This document shows, one piece after another, positions 24,341-35,342 of a DNA stretch of 43,681 bases. Numbering within the stretch: position 1 is the first letter of the stretch; each line of letters begins with the position of its first letter. The stretch is taken from positions 263,200 through 306,880 of the forward strand of contig VHZZ01000039.1 of assembly GCA_009801015.1 (NCBI GenBank), given 5' to 3'. The DNA comes from Silene noctiflora. Its lineage: Eukaryota > Streptophyta > Magnoliopsida > Caryophyllales > Caryophyllaceae. The translations under genes were made by a program, and so were the position numbers. A model generated the notes under the pieces. It ran no database searches. It was not told the origin of the DNA and was given only the letters and a program-made list of their open reading frames with translations.

Positions 24341-24940
24341 CCAAGGCAAAGTGAGCTAGACTGTCTCATGTTAAAGCGGTTTTCTGTTTCTGACATTGGA
24401 GGCTCAACGAAAACACAAACATCAAACTTGACTCATCATTTTAAAAATTTGGACATGTTTTGAGGTTTATTCATTTACATAGGACGACCGTTGAAAGGAT
24501 CCGGATACGACCATTCATTTAGGATGGATATTCAAAACGGTTATAGTATCTATATATCTGGTGCTAATATGATCTCGTAAACAAATGTATGCAAGGTAAG
24601 AGTAGTGGTGTTGAGTAAGATTCCATTACTCCAGTTGCAGGGTCTAAACTGTAAAGGCAAGGTGGCTGCGTAATTCGCAATATATTTATTATCAAGATTG
24701 ATATGAGCTTGTGCGCCGGCCGAGAAGATATCACACTTTGTAAAATTGACAAGTACTTGCGCCAATCAAGGCATTTGATCTATTATGTTAATCAGATTAC
24801 CAGAGTTTTAGTGCAGCATGCATTACCTCTAATTAAGCCGCCATACATCACAGTACACCACCATCAACTAATTATCCTGCTACTTTATGCTTAATTACAT
24901 AGTCGTAAGTGGATCGTCGTTGATTCATGCCTCATCTTAC

Positions 24941-24950
24941 TATTTATATA
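24941..24950 (+). promoter_or_regulatory. TATA box of the peroxidase gene
   Basis: TATTTATATA lies 74 nt before the start codon, leaving a short leader of about 45 nt (ACTACAAACTTACAAGACAC) that is typical of plant peroxidase genes. Confidence 0.65.
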
Positions 24951-25017
24951 CCATGGATGGAACCCAACTCAGTCAGGACTACTACAAACTTACAAGACAC
25001 ACACAAGTAATAATTAA

Positions 25018-26373
<1,356 letters not shown>

Positions 26374-27358
26374 AGCTAAAAAGAGTCCTTAAACATGTAT
26401 GAACAATATGTACTGTATCTTGGAATAATGGAAGCAGCATAACACCTTTAATTCTGAAATTGATAATAGAAAGTAAGTCTGAATGGCACGGCAAACACAA
26501 GAATTGTAGTATAGATTACACAACACAAATTCATACTTCCTTGTTCCGATATCCTTCCTTAGACAAAAGACCATTAGACCATTAGACCATTAGACCATAT
26601 ATATGACCTACACATTGAACGGCTCCACCTATGTCAACGTATAAGACTACGTCGTCGCATAATAATAACACACCATACTCGACTATTTTCATATTCTACC
26701 TTTTCTAATTAATTTATTAAATGTAACCATTTCGACATATTCATTGCTACAAGTTTTGTAACTTCTTTTTTTTTTTTTTTTTTAAATAAAGGTCAAATTG
26801 TCAACTCGGGTAGTAAAAACTATTTTCATAAAATAATTGAGTGAGATTTTAGCAATGTTGCATAGACTTGGCAAAACGGGTCAATCGGGTCGGGTTATTT
26901 CGGGTCTATCACATATTATGGACTGTTGTAACCAATGAAACTTTATTTCATATATATAATATTAATATTAATATGACTTAGTACTTATCATTTTGGGTCG
27001 CTTCAAGTCATTTGGGTTCGGTCACCTCAGGTCGGGTCGACATTGGGCCAGAAAATGTTCGGGTCGGGTTTGAGTCAGGTCGGGTCAATTCAGGTTTCAG
27101 GTCGTATTCCGGTCAAGCAAGTTCGACTCATTTTTGAATCTCGAGCCAGCCTTTTTAGGTCGGGTCATTCGGGTCTGACCCATTTTACCAGGTCTAATCT
27201 TGCACCCTTTTTTCAAAAGAATGTGAAAACCCCCACGCTAGAGCTTAGATGATGATAGTAAAATGATCATAAAAATCAAAGACATGCACGCAAAGAAGAA
27301 GTGGCTTGTACGAGTCAAAAAGGCGGCTCACGTTAATCTTCTCCCTGACGCCTCTCTC
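26374..27358. other. Intergenic region with two kinds of repeat
   Basis: After the peroxidase 3' UTR there is an 8-bp tandem repeat (GACCATTA, three copies plus a partial, 26569-26597), a long T tract at about 26766-26783, and a cluster of GGGTCGGGT-type words at 26870-27195. No gene seen. Confidence 0.7.
26870..27195. repeat. Degenerate GGGTCGGGT-type repeat cluster
   Basis: Many imperfect copies of GGGTC, GGTCGGGT and CGGGTC lie within about 330 bp, split by an AT-rich insertion around 26930-26985. Similar but shorter clusters are at 18040-18150 and 34080-34240. Such blocks are common in dicot genomes and their origin is unclear. Confidence 0.6.
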
Positions 27359-27366
27359 TATATAAA
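27359..27366 (+). promoter_or_regulatory. TATA box of the small membrane protein gene
   Basis: TATATAAA follows a pyrimidine-rich CCTCTCTC and is 140 nt before the start codon. The leader then contains a pentamer repeat (AATCC, about five copies, 27455-27479). Confidence 0.7.
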
Positions 27367-27454
27367 CACGCATTAAGGAAGCTCAAATTCAACACAACTA
27401 CATTTTATCATCACATATCATAATCCCAATATCGAAATCGTTGCTCATCCGATT

Positions 27455-27479
27455 CAATCCAATCCAATCCAATCCAATC
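27455..27479 (+). repeat. (AATCC)n pentamer microsatellite in a 5' UTR
   Basis: About five uninterrupted AATCC units lie in the likely leader of the small membrane protein gene, 27 nt before its ATG. Confidence 0.9.
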
Positions 27480-27505
27480 GAATTCCTTCCAATACCTACG
27501 TAGCA

Positions 27506-27772
27506 ATGGCAGCACCAATATTTGAAGGTATTTCCTTAGCTAATGTATTGGTCCACTTGGGTATATTCCTTCTTGTTCAAGCTTTGGTTTACATCATCTT
27601 ATCCAACTCATCCAATGTTTTCTCCAAGGATAACAACCTCAAATCTTTCAGCTTCAGGCGCGCTCGCTCCATCAGTGTACGTCGCATTCTCGCTCTCCTT
27701 TCCGATGAACCCTCTGAACCATCCCCCACAGGTTTACCATCGTCTCCCGTGGCTGCTACTTTTCAAGACTGA
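27506..27772 (+). CDS. Small membrane protein of unknown function (88 aa)
   Basis: A single-exon gene with a TATA box, a leader of about 115 nt and a good start context (AGCAATGGC). Residues about 12-33 (ANVLVHLGIFLLVQALVYII) form one membrane helix or uncleaved signal anchor. A basic serine/arginine motif follows (SFSFRRARSISVRRILALL, about 47-65), then a proline/serine-rich C-terminus. Small plant proteins with an N-terminal helix and an RSxSxRRI-like motif are familiar to me, but I know no function. It does not match a cysteine-rich peptide or a known peptide hormone precursor. Confidence 0.75.
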   Translation: MAAPIFEGISLANVLVHLGIFLLVQALVYIILSNSSNVFSKDNNLKSFSFRRARSISVRRILALLSDEPSEPSPTGLPSSPVAATFQD

Positions 27773-28131
27773 TATACGACTATTTTTTGTAATAATTAGC
27801 CAACAATTATTTATTGATTTGTACATTTTTATGGTTTGATTTGATACAGTGTTTGTTTATTGTTATAATTCAAATTCAACATACCCTGTTAAAATAAAAT
27901 GCATTCTTTTTTTGGCAAATGAATGGTTGATAAAAGTATTTGATATCACCAACACGATTATCTATGGAGTATAAATACTTGATAAATGTTGATAGATAGT
28001 AATACAACAGTTAAGGCGAGCATGCTTCTCGAGTAACTACTGAGAAATGAAGCAATCGGAATGCTTAATGAATGCCCGCATTGTACTCTCATTTTCCATA
28101 CAAATTGTTACAACCTCTTACTTACACCGCA
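27773..28131. other. Short convergent intergenic region
   Basis: This is the shared 3' flank of the small membrane protein gene (+) and the kinase gene (-), and must hold the 3' UTRs and poly(A) signals of both. I see no further gene. Confidence 0.7.
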
Positions 28132-31100
28132 TTATGACACCGTTCTTCCATAACATAAGCACGCAAGATACAGATTTTTTGCCCATTTATCCTGCAATAT
28201 AACAATATCAATTATCAACCATACACAAGTCCAATTCAGAATTACAGTATTCGCTTTTTTTAAGTATGTGTTAAATGCAAAGATAAAAATCACCTTGACA
28301 TGCGTGCTTGGAAATTGGGAGGTTCTCAGAGTTTCCTGAGTCTCATCACCAGGACGGCGCTTTGGGACACTTAAAACAAGTGCTGTTTGATCCTGATTAG
28401 CAGCAGTTGACGTTATTCGATATCCATTATCCCAACGCTTGTGAATACCTTCACTTGGATACAGAAAATCAAGCTCCACAACCTACAGACATGACATGAC
28501 ATAAGAGAGCATTCGGGAACTCATCACATCAGCATTACATCCACAACTAGACATGTGTCAGAATAAACAAATGACAACTGATGACATGGCAAAATGTTCC
28601 AAGAACCACCTGATCACTGTAACCAGCATTGCGAGACATGACAACGCCCCATCTCGTTCCAGCAGTGGCCATTGAAGTCACATGGAATCCTTCCCTCCAC
28701 TTCTTATTTATCCACTTGAACGGGAATGCATCACTCACTTTGTAAGACTGCTGTGTGTACTGTGTACCTTCATTACACAAAGTCAATTCAATCAGTGGCC
28801 TGGGTATATATCTAATTTCTTTTATTTCATCAAGCTCAAAGTGTACCAATGACAAACCTTTAGACATCACCACAAGTGAGCTTCCATTGGTAGCACCCGC
28901 AACAGAACTAATGTAGAAATTCTTTTCCCATTGTTCCATGATCCATTCCTAAAGATATTAACCATCAAATCCATCAAAGAAAGATCAATTCACATAAGCT
29001 TAATATGAATAGTATACTTTGCACAAAAGCAGCCTACCTTGTGCAAGAAATGGGGTGATAACTCGTAAATTTGGTGAGTAAAGCCAGTTCCAGCATCCAT
29101 GATTAACGCCCATAGATTGGAGCAAGATGCAACAGAGCTTATAAGTAAGCCATCAGTATTCCCTCTCTCCACATGTTGCTCCAATCTAGCATCAGCTACA
29201 TTGTAATGGTACCTACAGAATAAGTTCAATGAAAGAAATAGTGTTTCAATAAACATCAAAATATCTTAATAGACTATCAATCCACTCTCTACACAGCTGA
29301 ACTCATATCATTTTAGCTAGTGCCTACTATCATACCACATATTCTCAGGTGAATAATACGAGGCCACAAGCATTAACCTCTTGCAACCCACAAATCCACA
29401 ACATGTGGAGAACAGGCAAGCCAGAAATAGTGGACCTGCCTACCACTGGCAACGCCTTAATTATACTAAGAATGCTCTGGAAACAGAAGTCTTTCCGAAA
29501 TATTAAAATCACTTTTAACAGCCTCAAAGCTGGACTAGAAAAGTCTGGTCCACCTATACTACTACTAAGATTTTACATCTACATTACTCATTTGCTCATT
29601 CTTACGAAGTATAACAGTGAAGTATGAATAAAGAATATGAAGCATCGAGGAAATCAGCAGCAATATTTTATATGTTCACTACATATAAAGAAGAATAAAG
29701 AAAACGTGAGCTTAGTACATTCAAATGTTGATCAAAACCCACCACTTAATGAGCAAATCCAAGGATTTTTTGGTTTATGTAGCAGAGAATTTTCAATCAC
29801 TGGCATCTTATAACTGAGGACACTGCAGTACTGTGCACACAAACAAAGCCAATCACCACCTAGCAATCTAGGAAACTTTCGACATAGTCTTCTTCCCGCC
29901 AAAAAGATTTTTAAGCAAGCTTAAGCATACAAGTTGTTTCCTTAAAAGCCAATACATGCACTTGGCCTCAGTAAAATAACAAGAGGACATCTTAGTCTCA
30001 TACAACTGATTAATCTTCCCACCAAATGGATTCTAGGCAAGTTTAAGTATACAAGTTCTTCCAGTGAAACCCTAATATGCACCCAGTGTCCATATATAAC
30101 AAAAGAACATAATAGCTTCTTGAAATTCATATACAGTTGTCACTAAGAACCATTATATCCCAACCACAGCCTAAATGCATCCAGTTTGACTCCATAATAT
30201 AGAAGCATACAAGATGCTTCCCAAAGGAAAGAAATATGCCTAAAGAACGATCACTATACAGCCATAACACCACCCCACCCCATTATGTTAGTCATAACAA
30301 GAGATAACTACCATTTACACTCAATTTGGATATGGGAGATTGCACTAGGAAAAAGGCACAGTCCAATCTAAAACAACTCATTCAACAAACCACCAAGCAA
30401 ATGTACCTCTGCTTCATTGGCGTCCGGGCGTTGTAAACAGAAACCCATTGAGTAGCTGGAACTCCAAGTCGAACTTTCTTCTTGGCTTGCCCATCATCAT
30501 CTTCGTCTGCATTTAGCCTTCCGCGTTTCTGTCCAACTTGATAAATGATCTGCCATTTTAATAGATTGTAAGTATGAAGAGGCCGATCAGCGAACAGAAA
30601 AGTAGAAATCTATATTTAGAAACAACTAACCTTCTGAGCCCCATCGGTATTTATCGGTCTTATAGACGGGTTTGAACCAATCAATCCATCAAACAAAGCT
30701 ATCAGCTTGGAATAGTTGGGCTCTTCATCAAATTTCAAATTGACAACTATTTCAACAAATTGTTTAAGAGGTGGGGGGCAGAAACAACACAGAACATCTG
30801 GAGAAGTTCCCATCTTTTTCTTACAGACCAGGAATGATTTGTTATCACCCTTACAGAAACAACGGAAAAGTATGAGACAATGGTGCATAAACAATGGGTC
30901 ATAAATGGGATAACAAAATGTAGAAACCACCGAAATTGAAAGTACCTGATAACCTTGCCAAGGTAATCTGCCTTTCAGAAGAAAAATAAGCGTATAAGCA
31001 AGAGATTCTAAGTCATCTCTTCTGCTCGCAGTCCTACCAAGATGGGCATGAACACTTGCATAACGAACCGTTCCCCTGTAAATTTAACATCATAGCATTG

Positions 31101-32803
31101 TATAAAACATTACACTATTCAATGTGGAACAATGCTGCATTGCCGCGAATGATAAATATGTGAATTATTTAAGACTGTCTGCTGACCTGAACATATCAGG
31201 ACGTTGATCGTAATCCACATGTTGCCCACTTGAAGTCTCCCTCCACTTGGTCGCTGCAACAAGATGAAAATTTCGGACAAGTAAAAATCACCCATGGTGA
31301 AACAATCATAGAAATTACCGAGTTGAGATGATAAATTAGTAGATTACCAAGTCCTAGGTCAACAAGGAACAACTTCTTCTCTTGTGCAGTAGACGGTTGA
31401 CCAAGTAAAAAGTTCTCTGGCTTCACATCTCCGTGCACATAACTGACATTGGCACAAAACATGACCCCATGAACCCTCTCTCAGAAGCTTCAGTAGCAGA
31501 ATGAAATTTAATAACACGATAACAAAAAAGCAGTCGGTTCTAATTGATTGCAAGTATTCTAAACCAATAGCATACCCTTTAGAATGCATCTTCTCAAGGA
31601 TTGATAAAGATTCAACGGCAATACAGGCAACCATTTCAACTGACATCCTGCACATACATCAAAAGACTTGTAACAGACAAGAATAGTCATACTAACATGC
31701 CGTAAATGGCATACAAAAACTATAACAGACCACTTCATCTCACAGCAAAGACAAACTCAAAAATGTGCAGGGCATGCAATGAGAAAGTGACGAAATGAAA
31801 ATACTATATCATCAGAAGAAAGATGCAAGGTGAATTCCATGAATATTCAGAGAAAGGAAAAAAGAAAACGAAGGATGAGCTCTTTATCAAGGTCAATAGT
31901 TTAAGAAGTGAAGCCAGAATGTAAAAAGCCATAAGCATAATGTAAAAAGCACTGTAAACAAAATTTGGAACTTAAGCGAAAGCATGATGTATATCGAAAA
32001 TAAGCATGATAGTAAATGGCAAACATGTAAGAGCACGATAAATTTGCAAATAAAATAGATAGCAAGGGAAGATGGGAGTGTTGATGAGTGGAAATGTAGA
32101 GGACTGACGTCTGGCCAGAAGAATTCCAAACATCCCATAAGCTTGGTCCGAGCATGTCCATAACCATGACATAGTAGTCTCCTTGTTTTCCTTTGTAGTG
32201 AACCTTAGGTACTCCATGAATACCACCAAGAGTACTGCAAGCAAACTCGAAATGTTAAATGTTAAATGACAAGAGAAAGGGCAAAGGACAAGATGGAAAA
32301 AGAATGTGTAATCAAGAAATTAAAAAAAAAAAAAAAAACATACTTGTAGACTTGCCACTCATATGGAGGACCATAGTTACAGCCTTTGCTAGTCCTATGC
32401 TCAAATTTCAAAGCGACCTGCATTTAGAATAAAAGGTAAAGAATTGAGAGCGTTAAAAGGGAAAGGATGAGGAGAAGAGAGAAGGGGAGGTGACCTGAGT
32501 AGCACCAGGACCGGAAAGGCGGTCATTGCCACCAGTAAGACGGCGACCAACAAAGACCTGTCCAAAACCACCTTTACCCAATTTCCTTTCTACCTTAAAT
32601 ACGGGAGAGCTCCCTACTTGTACCTGTAATAAATAAATTAATTAATTAATTAATAAGTTTGAGATGAATGAATGAATGAATGAATTGTTTGAGATAAAGA
32701 TAGGGAGGGTGACCCTATCAGGAAAAGGAGATTTAATGTTGGAATCATCATCATGTCCAGTAGCCTTATTAGCACTCAAACCACCACTGTCATCCCCCAA
32801 CAT
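28132..32803 (-). CDS. MUT9-like / HD16-EL1-like casein kinase 1-related protein kinase
   Basis: Exons in reading order: 32803-32714, 32623-32495, 32417-32344, 32234-32109, 31647-31576, 31442-31348, 31253-31187, 31075-30946, 30849-30631, 30549-30407, 29212-29038, 28948-28858, 28767-28610, 28482-28294, 28191-28132; 1818 nt, 605 residues. Plant MLK/HD16 kinases are nuclear Ser/Thr kinases linked to histone phosphorylation, light and circadian signalling and flowering time. Kinase domain: glycine loop [11 protein letters not shown] (about 43-53), ATP lysine K77 in VALKF, catalytic HGDVKPEN (167-174, the HGD form usual in this clade), metal-binding DLG (192-194). Then a basic segment [20 protein letters not shown] that may be a nuclear signal, and the C-terminal domain ending CYGRTVS. 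Relatives are about 700 residues because of a basic N-terminal extension; here the chosen ATG corresponds to an internal position and no such extension is seen. Confidence 0.93.
28768..28857 (-). other. 90-nt open-frame (exitron-like) intron of the kinase gene
   Basis: Between VVMSKG and [10 protein letters not shown] the frame stays open through 90 nt that begin GTTTGTC and end AATGAAG. The 30 residues it would encode are absent from kinases of this family as I remember them, and removing it restores the usual join. I therefore treat it as an intron whose retention would add 30 residues in the C-terminal domain. Confidence 0.75.
29213..30406 (-). other. Largest intron of the kinase gene
   Basis: This 1194-nt intron lies between the exons ending NARTPMKQ and starting YHYNVADAR. 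It has two similar segments, one near 29890-30000 and one near 30010-30120 (CTTCCCGCC/CTTCCCACC, CAAGCTTAAGCATACAAGTT/CAAGTTTAAGTATACAAGTT), a local direct duplication. No gene seen inside it. Confidence 0.6.
32636..32684. repeat. Tetranucleotide microsatellites in kinase intron 1
   Basis: An (AATT)n run is followed by a (GAAT)n run of about four units, both within the first intron, close to the acceptor side of the second exon. Confidence 0.85.
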
Positions 32804-34376
32804 TGTCTCTTCTGCTTGGATTGCTTTATTGCTTTCACTTGATTGTCTTCGATTCTAATCAATCAATCGATCAATGAATCAATGAATCGGCCATGGGTTT
32901 AATTTTGAATTTGAAATTGAATTTAAAAGAAGCATGGGGTTGAAGTTGGGGATTGATTTAGGGTTTTGAAATGTGTAGATGGATGAATTGGATGAACAGG
33001 AAGGGAATGGTGTTGACTGTCTGTCCTAACTGCTAACTAAAGACTAAAGACTAAAGAGAGAGTAACCTGAGACCTGACCCTTTAGGGTTTGAACAAACAC
33101 CAACTACAGCAAAGGAAGGATTGAAGGAAGGAAGGACAATGACGATGAACTGATCAACAGTTACACAAATACAAATGGGGAAACGCCAGCTTATTGCGGA
33201 AGATTCTACCCGATTAACCTCCTTTTAATCTCAACACTTGACAACAATTAACACCACATTTTTTGCCAAACCGCAACTCTTTACCAACTTGCTTTACTCC
33301 ATCATCTATAATTAAAGGAGTTGTGAGAGGTTTTAAGTTAACGTCATCTTAAGCAATACTAACAACCAACATTACGAATTATAACATTTCAAATATTTGA
33401 AATGCCTAGTTTTTGGTGGTAAGGCTGCGGTCCTCACTTGCGGCGTGAATTACCTGTTGCGGTGGGTAATCTAGCAGGGCTACACACCGAGGTGTGTAGT
33501 CAGTTACTGGTTACTATGGAGTTTGGAGGTGGTGATTCTTGTTGGATGTTCATTTATATGTAATGTTGTGGTATAATATTGTATGGTTGACTGACTCCGT
33601 TTCTGTTTTCAAAACTGTGGTGATCTATTAGGGGGTGGTGAGCAGTTGGCTTAGCAGATGATGATGCTTATTATTGTTCACGTTGCTACGGGATTGGCAA
33701 GGACAGAGTCATCACCAGTTTTAACAGTTTTAGCTTCCGCATACTTTACTTTATTTTGATAATACAGTTTTGAGTTTTGGTTTGTAATGTACTTTGGAGA
33801 CTTGTAATCAGTTTATTTAATTCAACCTTTAAATTATGTTTCATTATGATTTCTGTGATGTACACTATCTCGGGTAACCGAGATGGTAGCACTCCCACGT
33901 CTTGAGGTGGTCATTCGTAAGGTGTCTTGGGGGTATGAGGGTGTTGCAGACTATACTGATTTTTTTTCTAGAGAATTTTAATATTTTTTTTAAAATATTT
34001 TCTTTAGTTTTACCAAATTATCTTTTGGTCTTTATTACATTGTTTTTTTTTGTCAATAATGAGTTATCTTTAGATCGAGTCAATTTTGACTTATCTTTCA
34101 AATCGGGTCACTTGTCGGATTGAAAGAGATAGGGTTGACTCGGGATACGGGTCATCTCTAGGCTAATCAAGTTCGGTTTCAGGTCTAACTTACTCGGGTT
34201 TTGTCGGGTTAATGGTCAACATCCGTGGAGGCAGGTCAATTTCGATTTGCAACAATTTGAGGTTCTAATTATTTGCGGTCAAACTCCTGGAAGTCTTTTT
34301 CTCTTATCTACTCTGGCAAGTGGCAAAGTATGAAGTATCCTATTTGCCAAATCAGTTTCCCAGTTTCCCTCTGTAG
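32804..34376. other. Kinase 5' region, LTR fragment and DUF538 upstream region
   Basis: From 32804 to about 33150, read on the minus strand, is a leader-like stretch with AAACCCTAA words and short upstream open frames starting ATGCTTC and ATGGCCGATT, both ending before the kinase ATG. An acceptor-like GATTGATTAG (about 32856-32865) suggests a 5' UTR intron. An LTR fragment fills 33413-33948, and 34080-34240 is rich in GGGTC words. No kinase N-terminal exon is recognisable. Confidence 0.55.
33413..33948 (-). mobile_element. Truncated LTR, same family as 41007-42337
   Basis: Read on the minus strand it begins TGCAACACCCTCAT (at 33948), contains GCTACCATCTCGGTTACCCG, and ends near GGACCGCAGCCTTACCACC. 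The solo LTR at 41007 has in the same order TGTAACACCCTCAT, GCTACCATCTCAGTTACCCA and GGACCGCAGTCTTACCACC. Only the first ~520 nt of the LTR are represented; the remainder is missing. The two copies are diverged and lie in opposite orientation. Confidence 0.8.
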
Positions 34377-34880
34377 ATGATCAGCCTGCCTGCCATGGCT
34401 ATATTCAGGACCAACACACTTTTCTACTCCCTGCCTCTCATCAGCTCTCTCTTCTATCAGCCCTCCCCTGCTCACGCCTCTTCCAATCCCGCCAGCCGCT
34501 CGCCGGACATCCACGACATCCTCCCGGACTACAACCTCCCAAAGGGCATCCTTCCCAACGTCCCCAACTCGTACACCCTCTCTAACCAAGACGGCAGCTT
34601 CACTGTGCATTTGAAGCATCCGTGTTACGTCAAATTCGATGATCAGCTTGTGTACTATGCCCCAGTGATCAAGGGAAAGCTTAGCTACGGCCAGATCTCT
34701 CATGTTTCTGGGATTCAAGCTCGGATGTTCTTCATCTGGGTTTCTGTTACGGGATTGGATATGGATACTGACTCCGCCATGGTTGACTTTCATGTTGGAG
34801 CCTTGAGTCAGAAACTTCCTGCTTACCAGTTTCAGACTATACCTTGTTGCATCAATCACCCTTGTTCCACTTCTATCTGA
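34377..34880 (+). CDS. DUF538 family protein
   Basis: A single exon of 167 residues. A hydrophobic N-terminus (TNTLFYSLPLISSLFYQ) ending near SPAHA looks like a cleaved signal peptide, so the protein is probably secreted. The DUF538 signature follows: DILPDYNLPKGILPNV, SYTLSNQDGSFTVHL, PCYVKFDDQLVYYAPVIKG, then a beta-rich core ending QKLPAYQFQT. A second start six codons in (MAIFRT, 34395) is equally possible and would leave the signal peptide intact. Members are widespread in plants and lack a firm biochemical role. The 5' half is more GC-rich than the surroundings. It is convergent with the F-box gene, 462 bp away. Confidence 0.9.
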   Translation: MISLPAMAIFRTNTLFYSLPLISSLFYQPSPAHASSNPASRSPDIHDILPDYNLPKGILPNVPNSYTLSNQDGSFTVHLKHPCYVKFDDQLVYYAPVIKGKLSYGQISHVSGIQARMFFIWVSVTGLDMDTDSAMVDFHVGALSQKLPAYQFQTIPCCINHPCSTSI

Positions 34881-35342
34881 TTCCATGAATCTCCTCCTGT
34901 ACTGTACTTCGGCATTATGCCTCTTTTTTATGCAAAATATGTTAGGTCAATCTTCAACCATGTTCATCTGTAAATGTATCGTTTACTTTGCTTAATATAC
35001 AAACTACCATTTCTACAATAATAATCAAACTTAAATTCCGTGTCTCCGTACTACTTTATATCCCAAAACGCCGAGCATAAATTACAGCAATGTTCAGATT
35101 ACTAATTACCAATTATACAACCCTTGCGCTAAAACAGACATGAATGATTCAGAGTTGAAGATAAAATCACCCCATTCCACAAGATTCATCCCATGTGTAT
35201 TAATAATTGATAATTACATGGAATTCAGGCCTATGAGCTTGTGATGACGACCCACATACAACGAGTCCACAATGCCCTGCTGGATCCACAAGGAATGAAT
35301 TCAAATACCAGAAGCCAGCCAGCCATACACAACTCGAAATGT
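34881..35342. other. Convergent 3' flanks of the DUF538 and F-box genes
   Basis: These 462 bp must carry the 3' UTRs of both genes. TTTATGCAAAATATG and similar AT-rich words may serve in polyadenylation. No further gene. Confidence 0.7.

Larger units (their letters stand above)
20601..24940. other. Gene-poor stretch with 3' UTR and repeats
   Basis: The first ~350 nt are the likely 3' UTR of the HEXIM-like gene. The rest has only short open frames with no family resemblance. It contains a Stowaway-type MITE (22146-22234) and a possible DNA-transposon relic (23412-24340). The region 21000-23050 is moderately AT-rich and could hold a non-coding transcript or spliced 3' UTR, but nothing shows this directly. 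Confidence 0.55.

Noticed and set aside
24550-24765. 71-codon minus-strand open frame upstream of the peroxidase
   Set aside because: No family resemblance, no promoter signals, and it overlaps other short frames of similar length; it looks like chance.
26569-26597. CRISPR-like or regulatory array of GACCATTA
   Set aside because: It is a plain 8-bp tandem repeat of three copies plus a partial one, without spacers, in a plant genome.
34308-34886. 192-codon open frame on the minus strand
   Set aside because: It is antisense to the DUF538 gene, whose plus-strand reading has clear family motifs; the open antisense frame follows from GC-rich codon bias.
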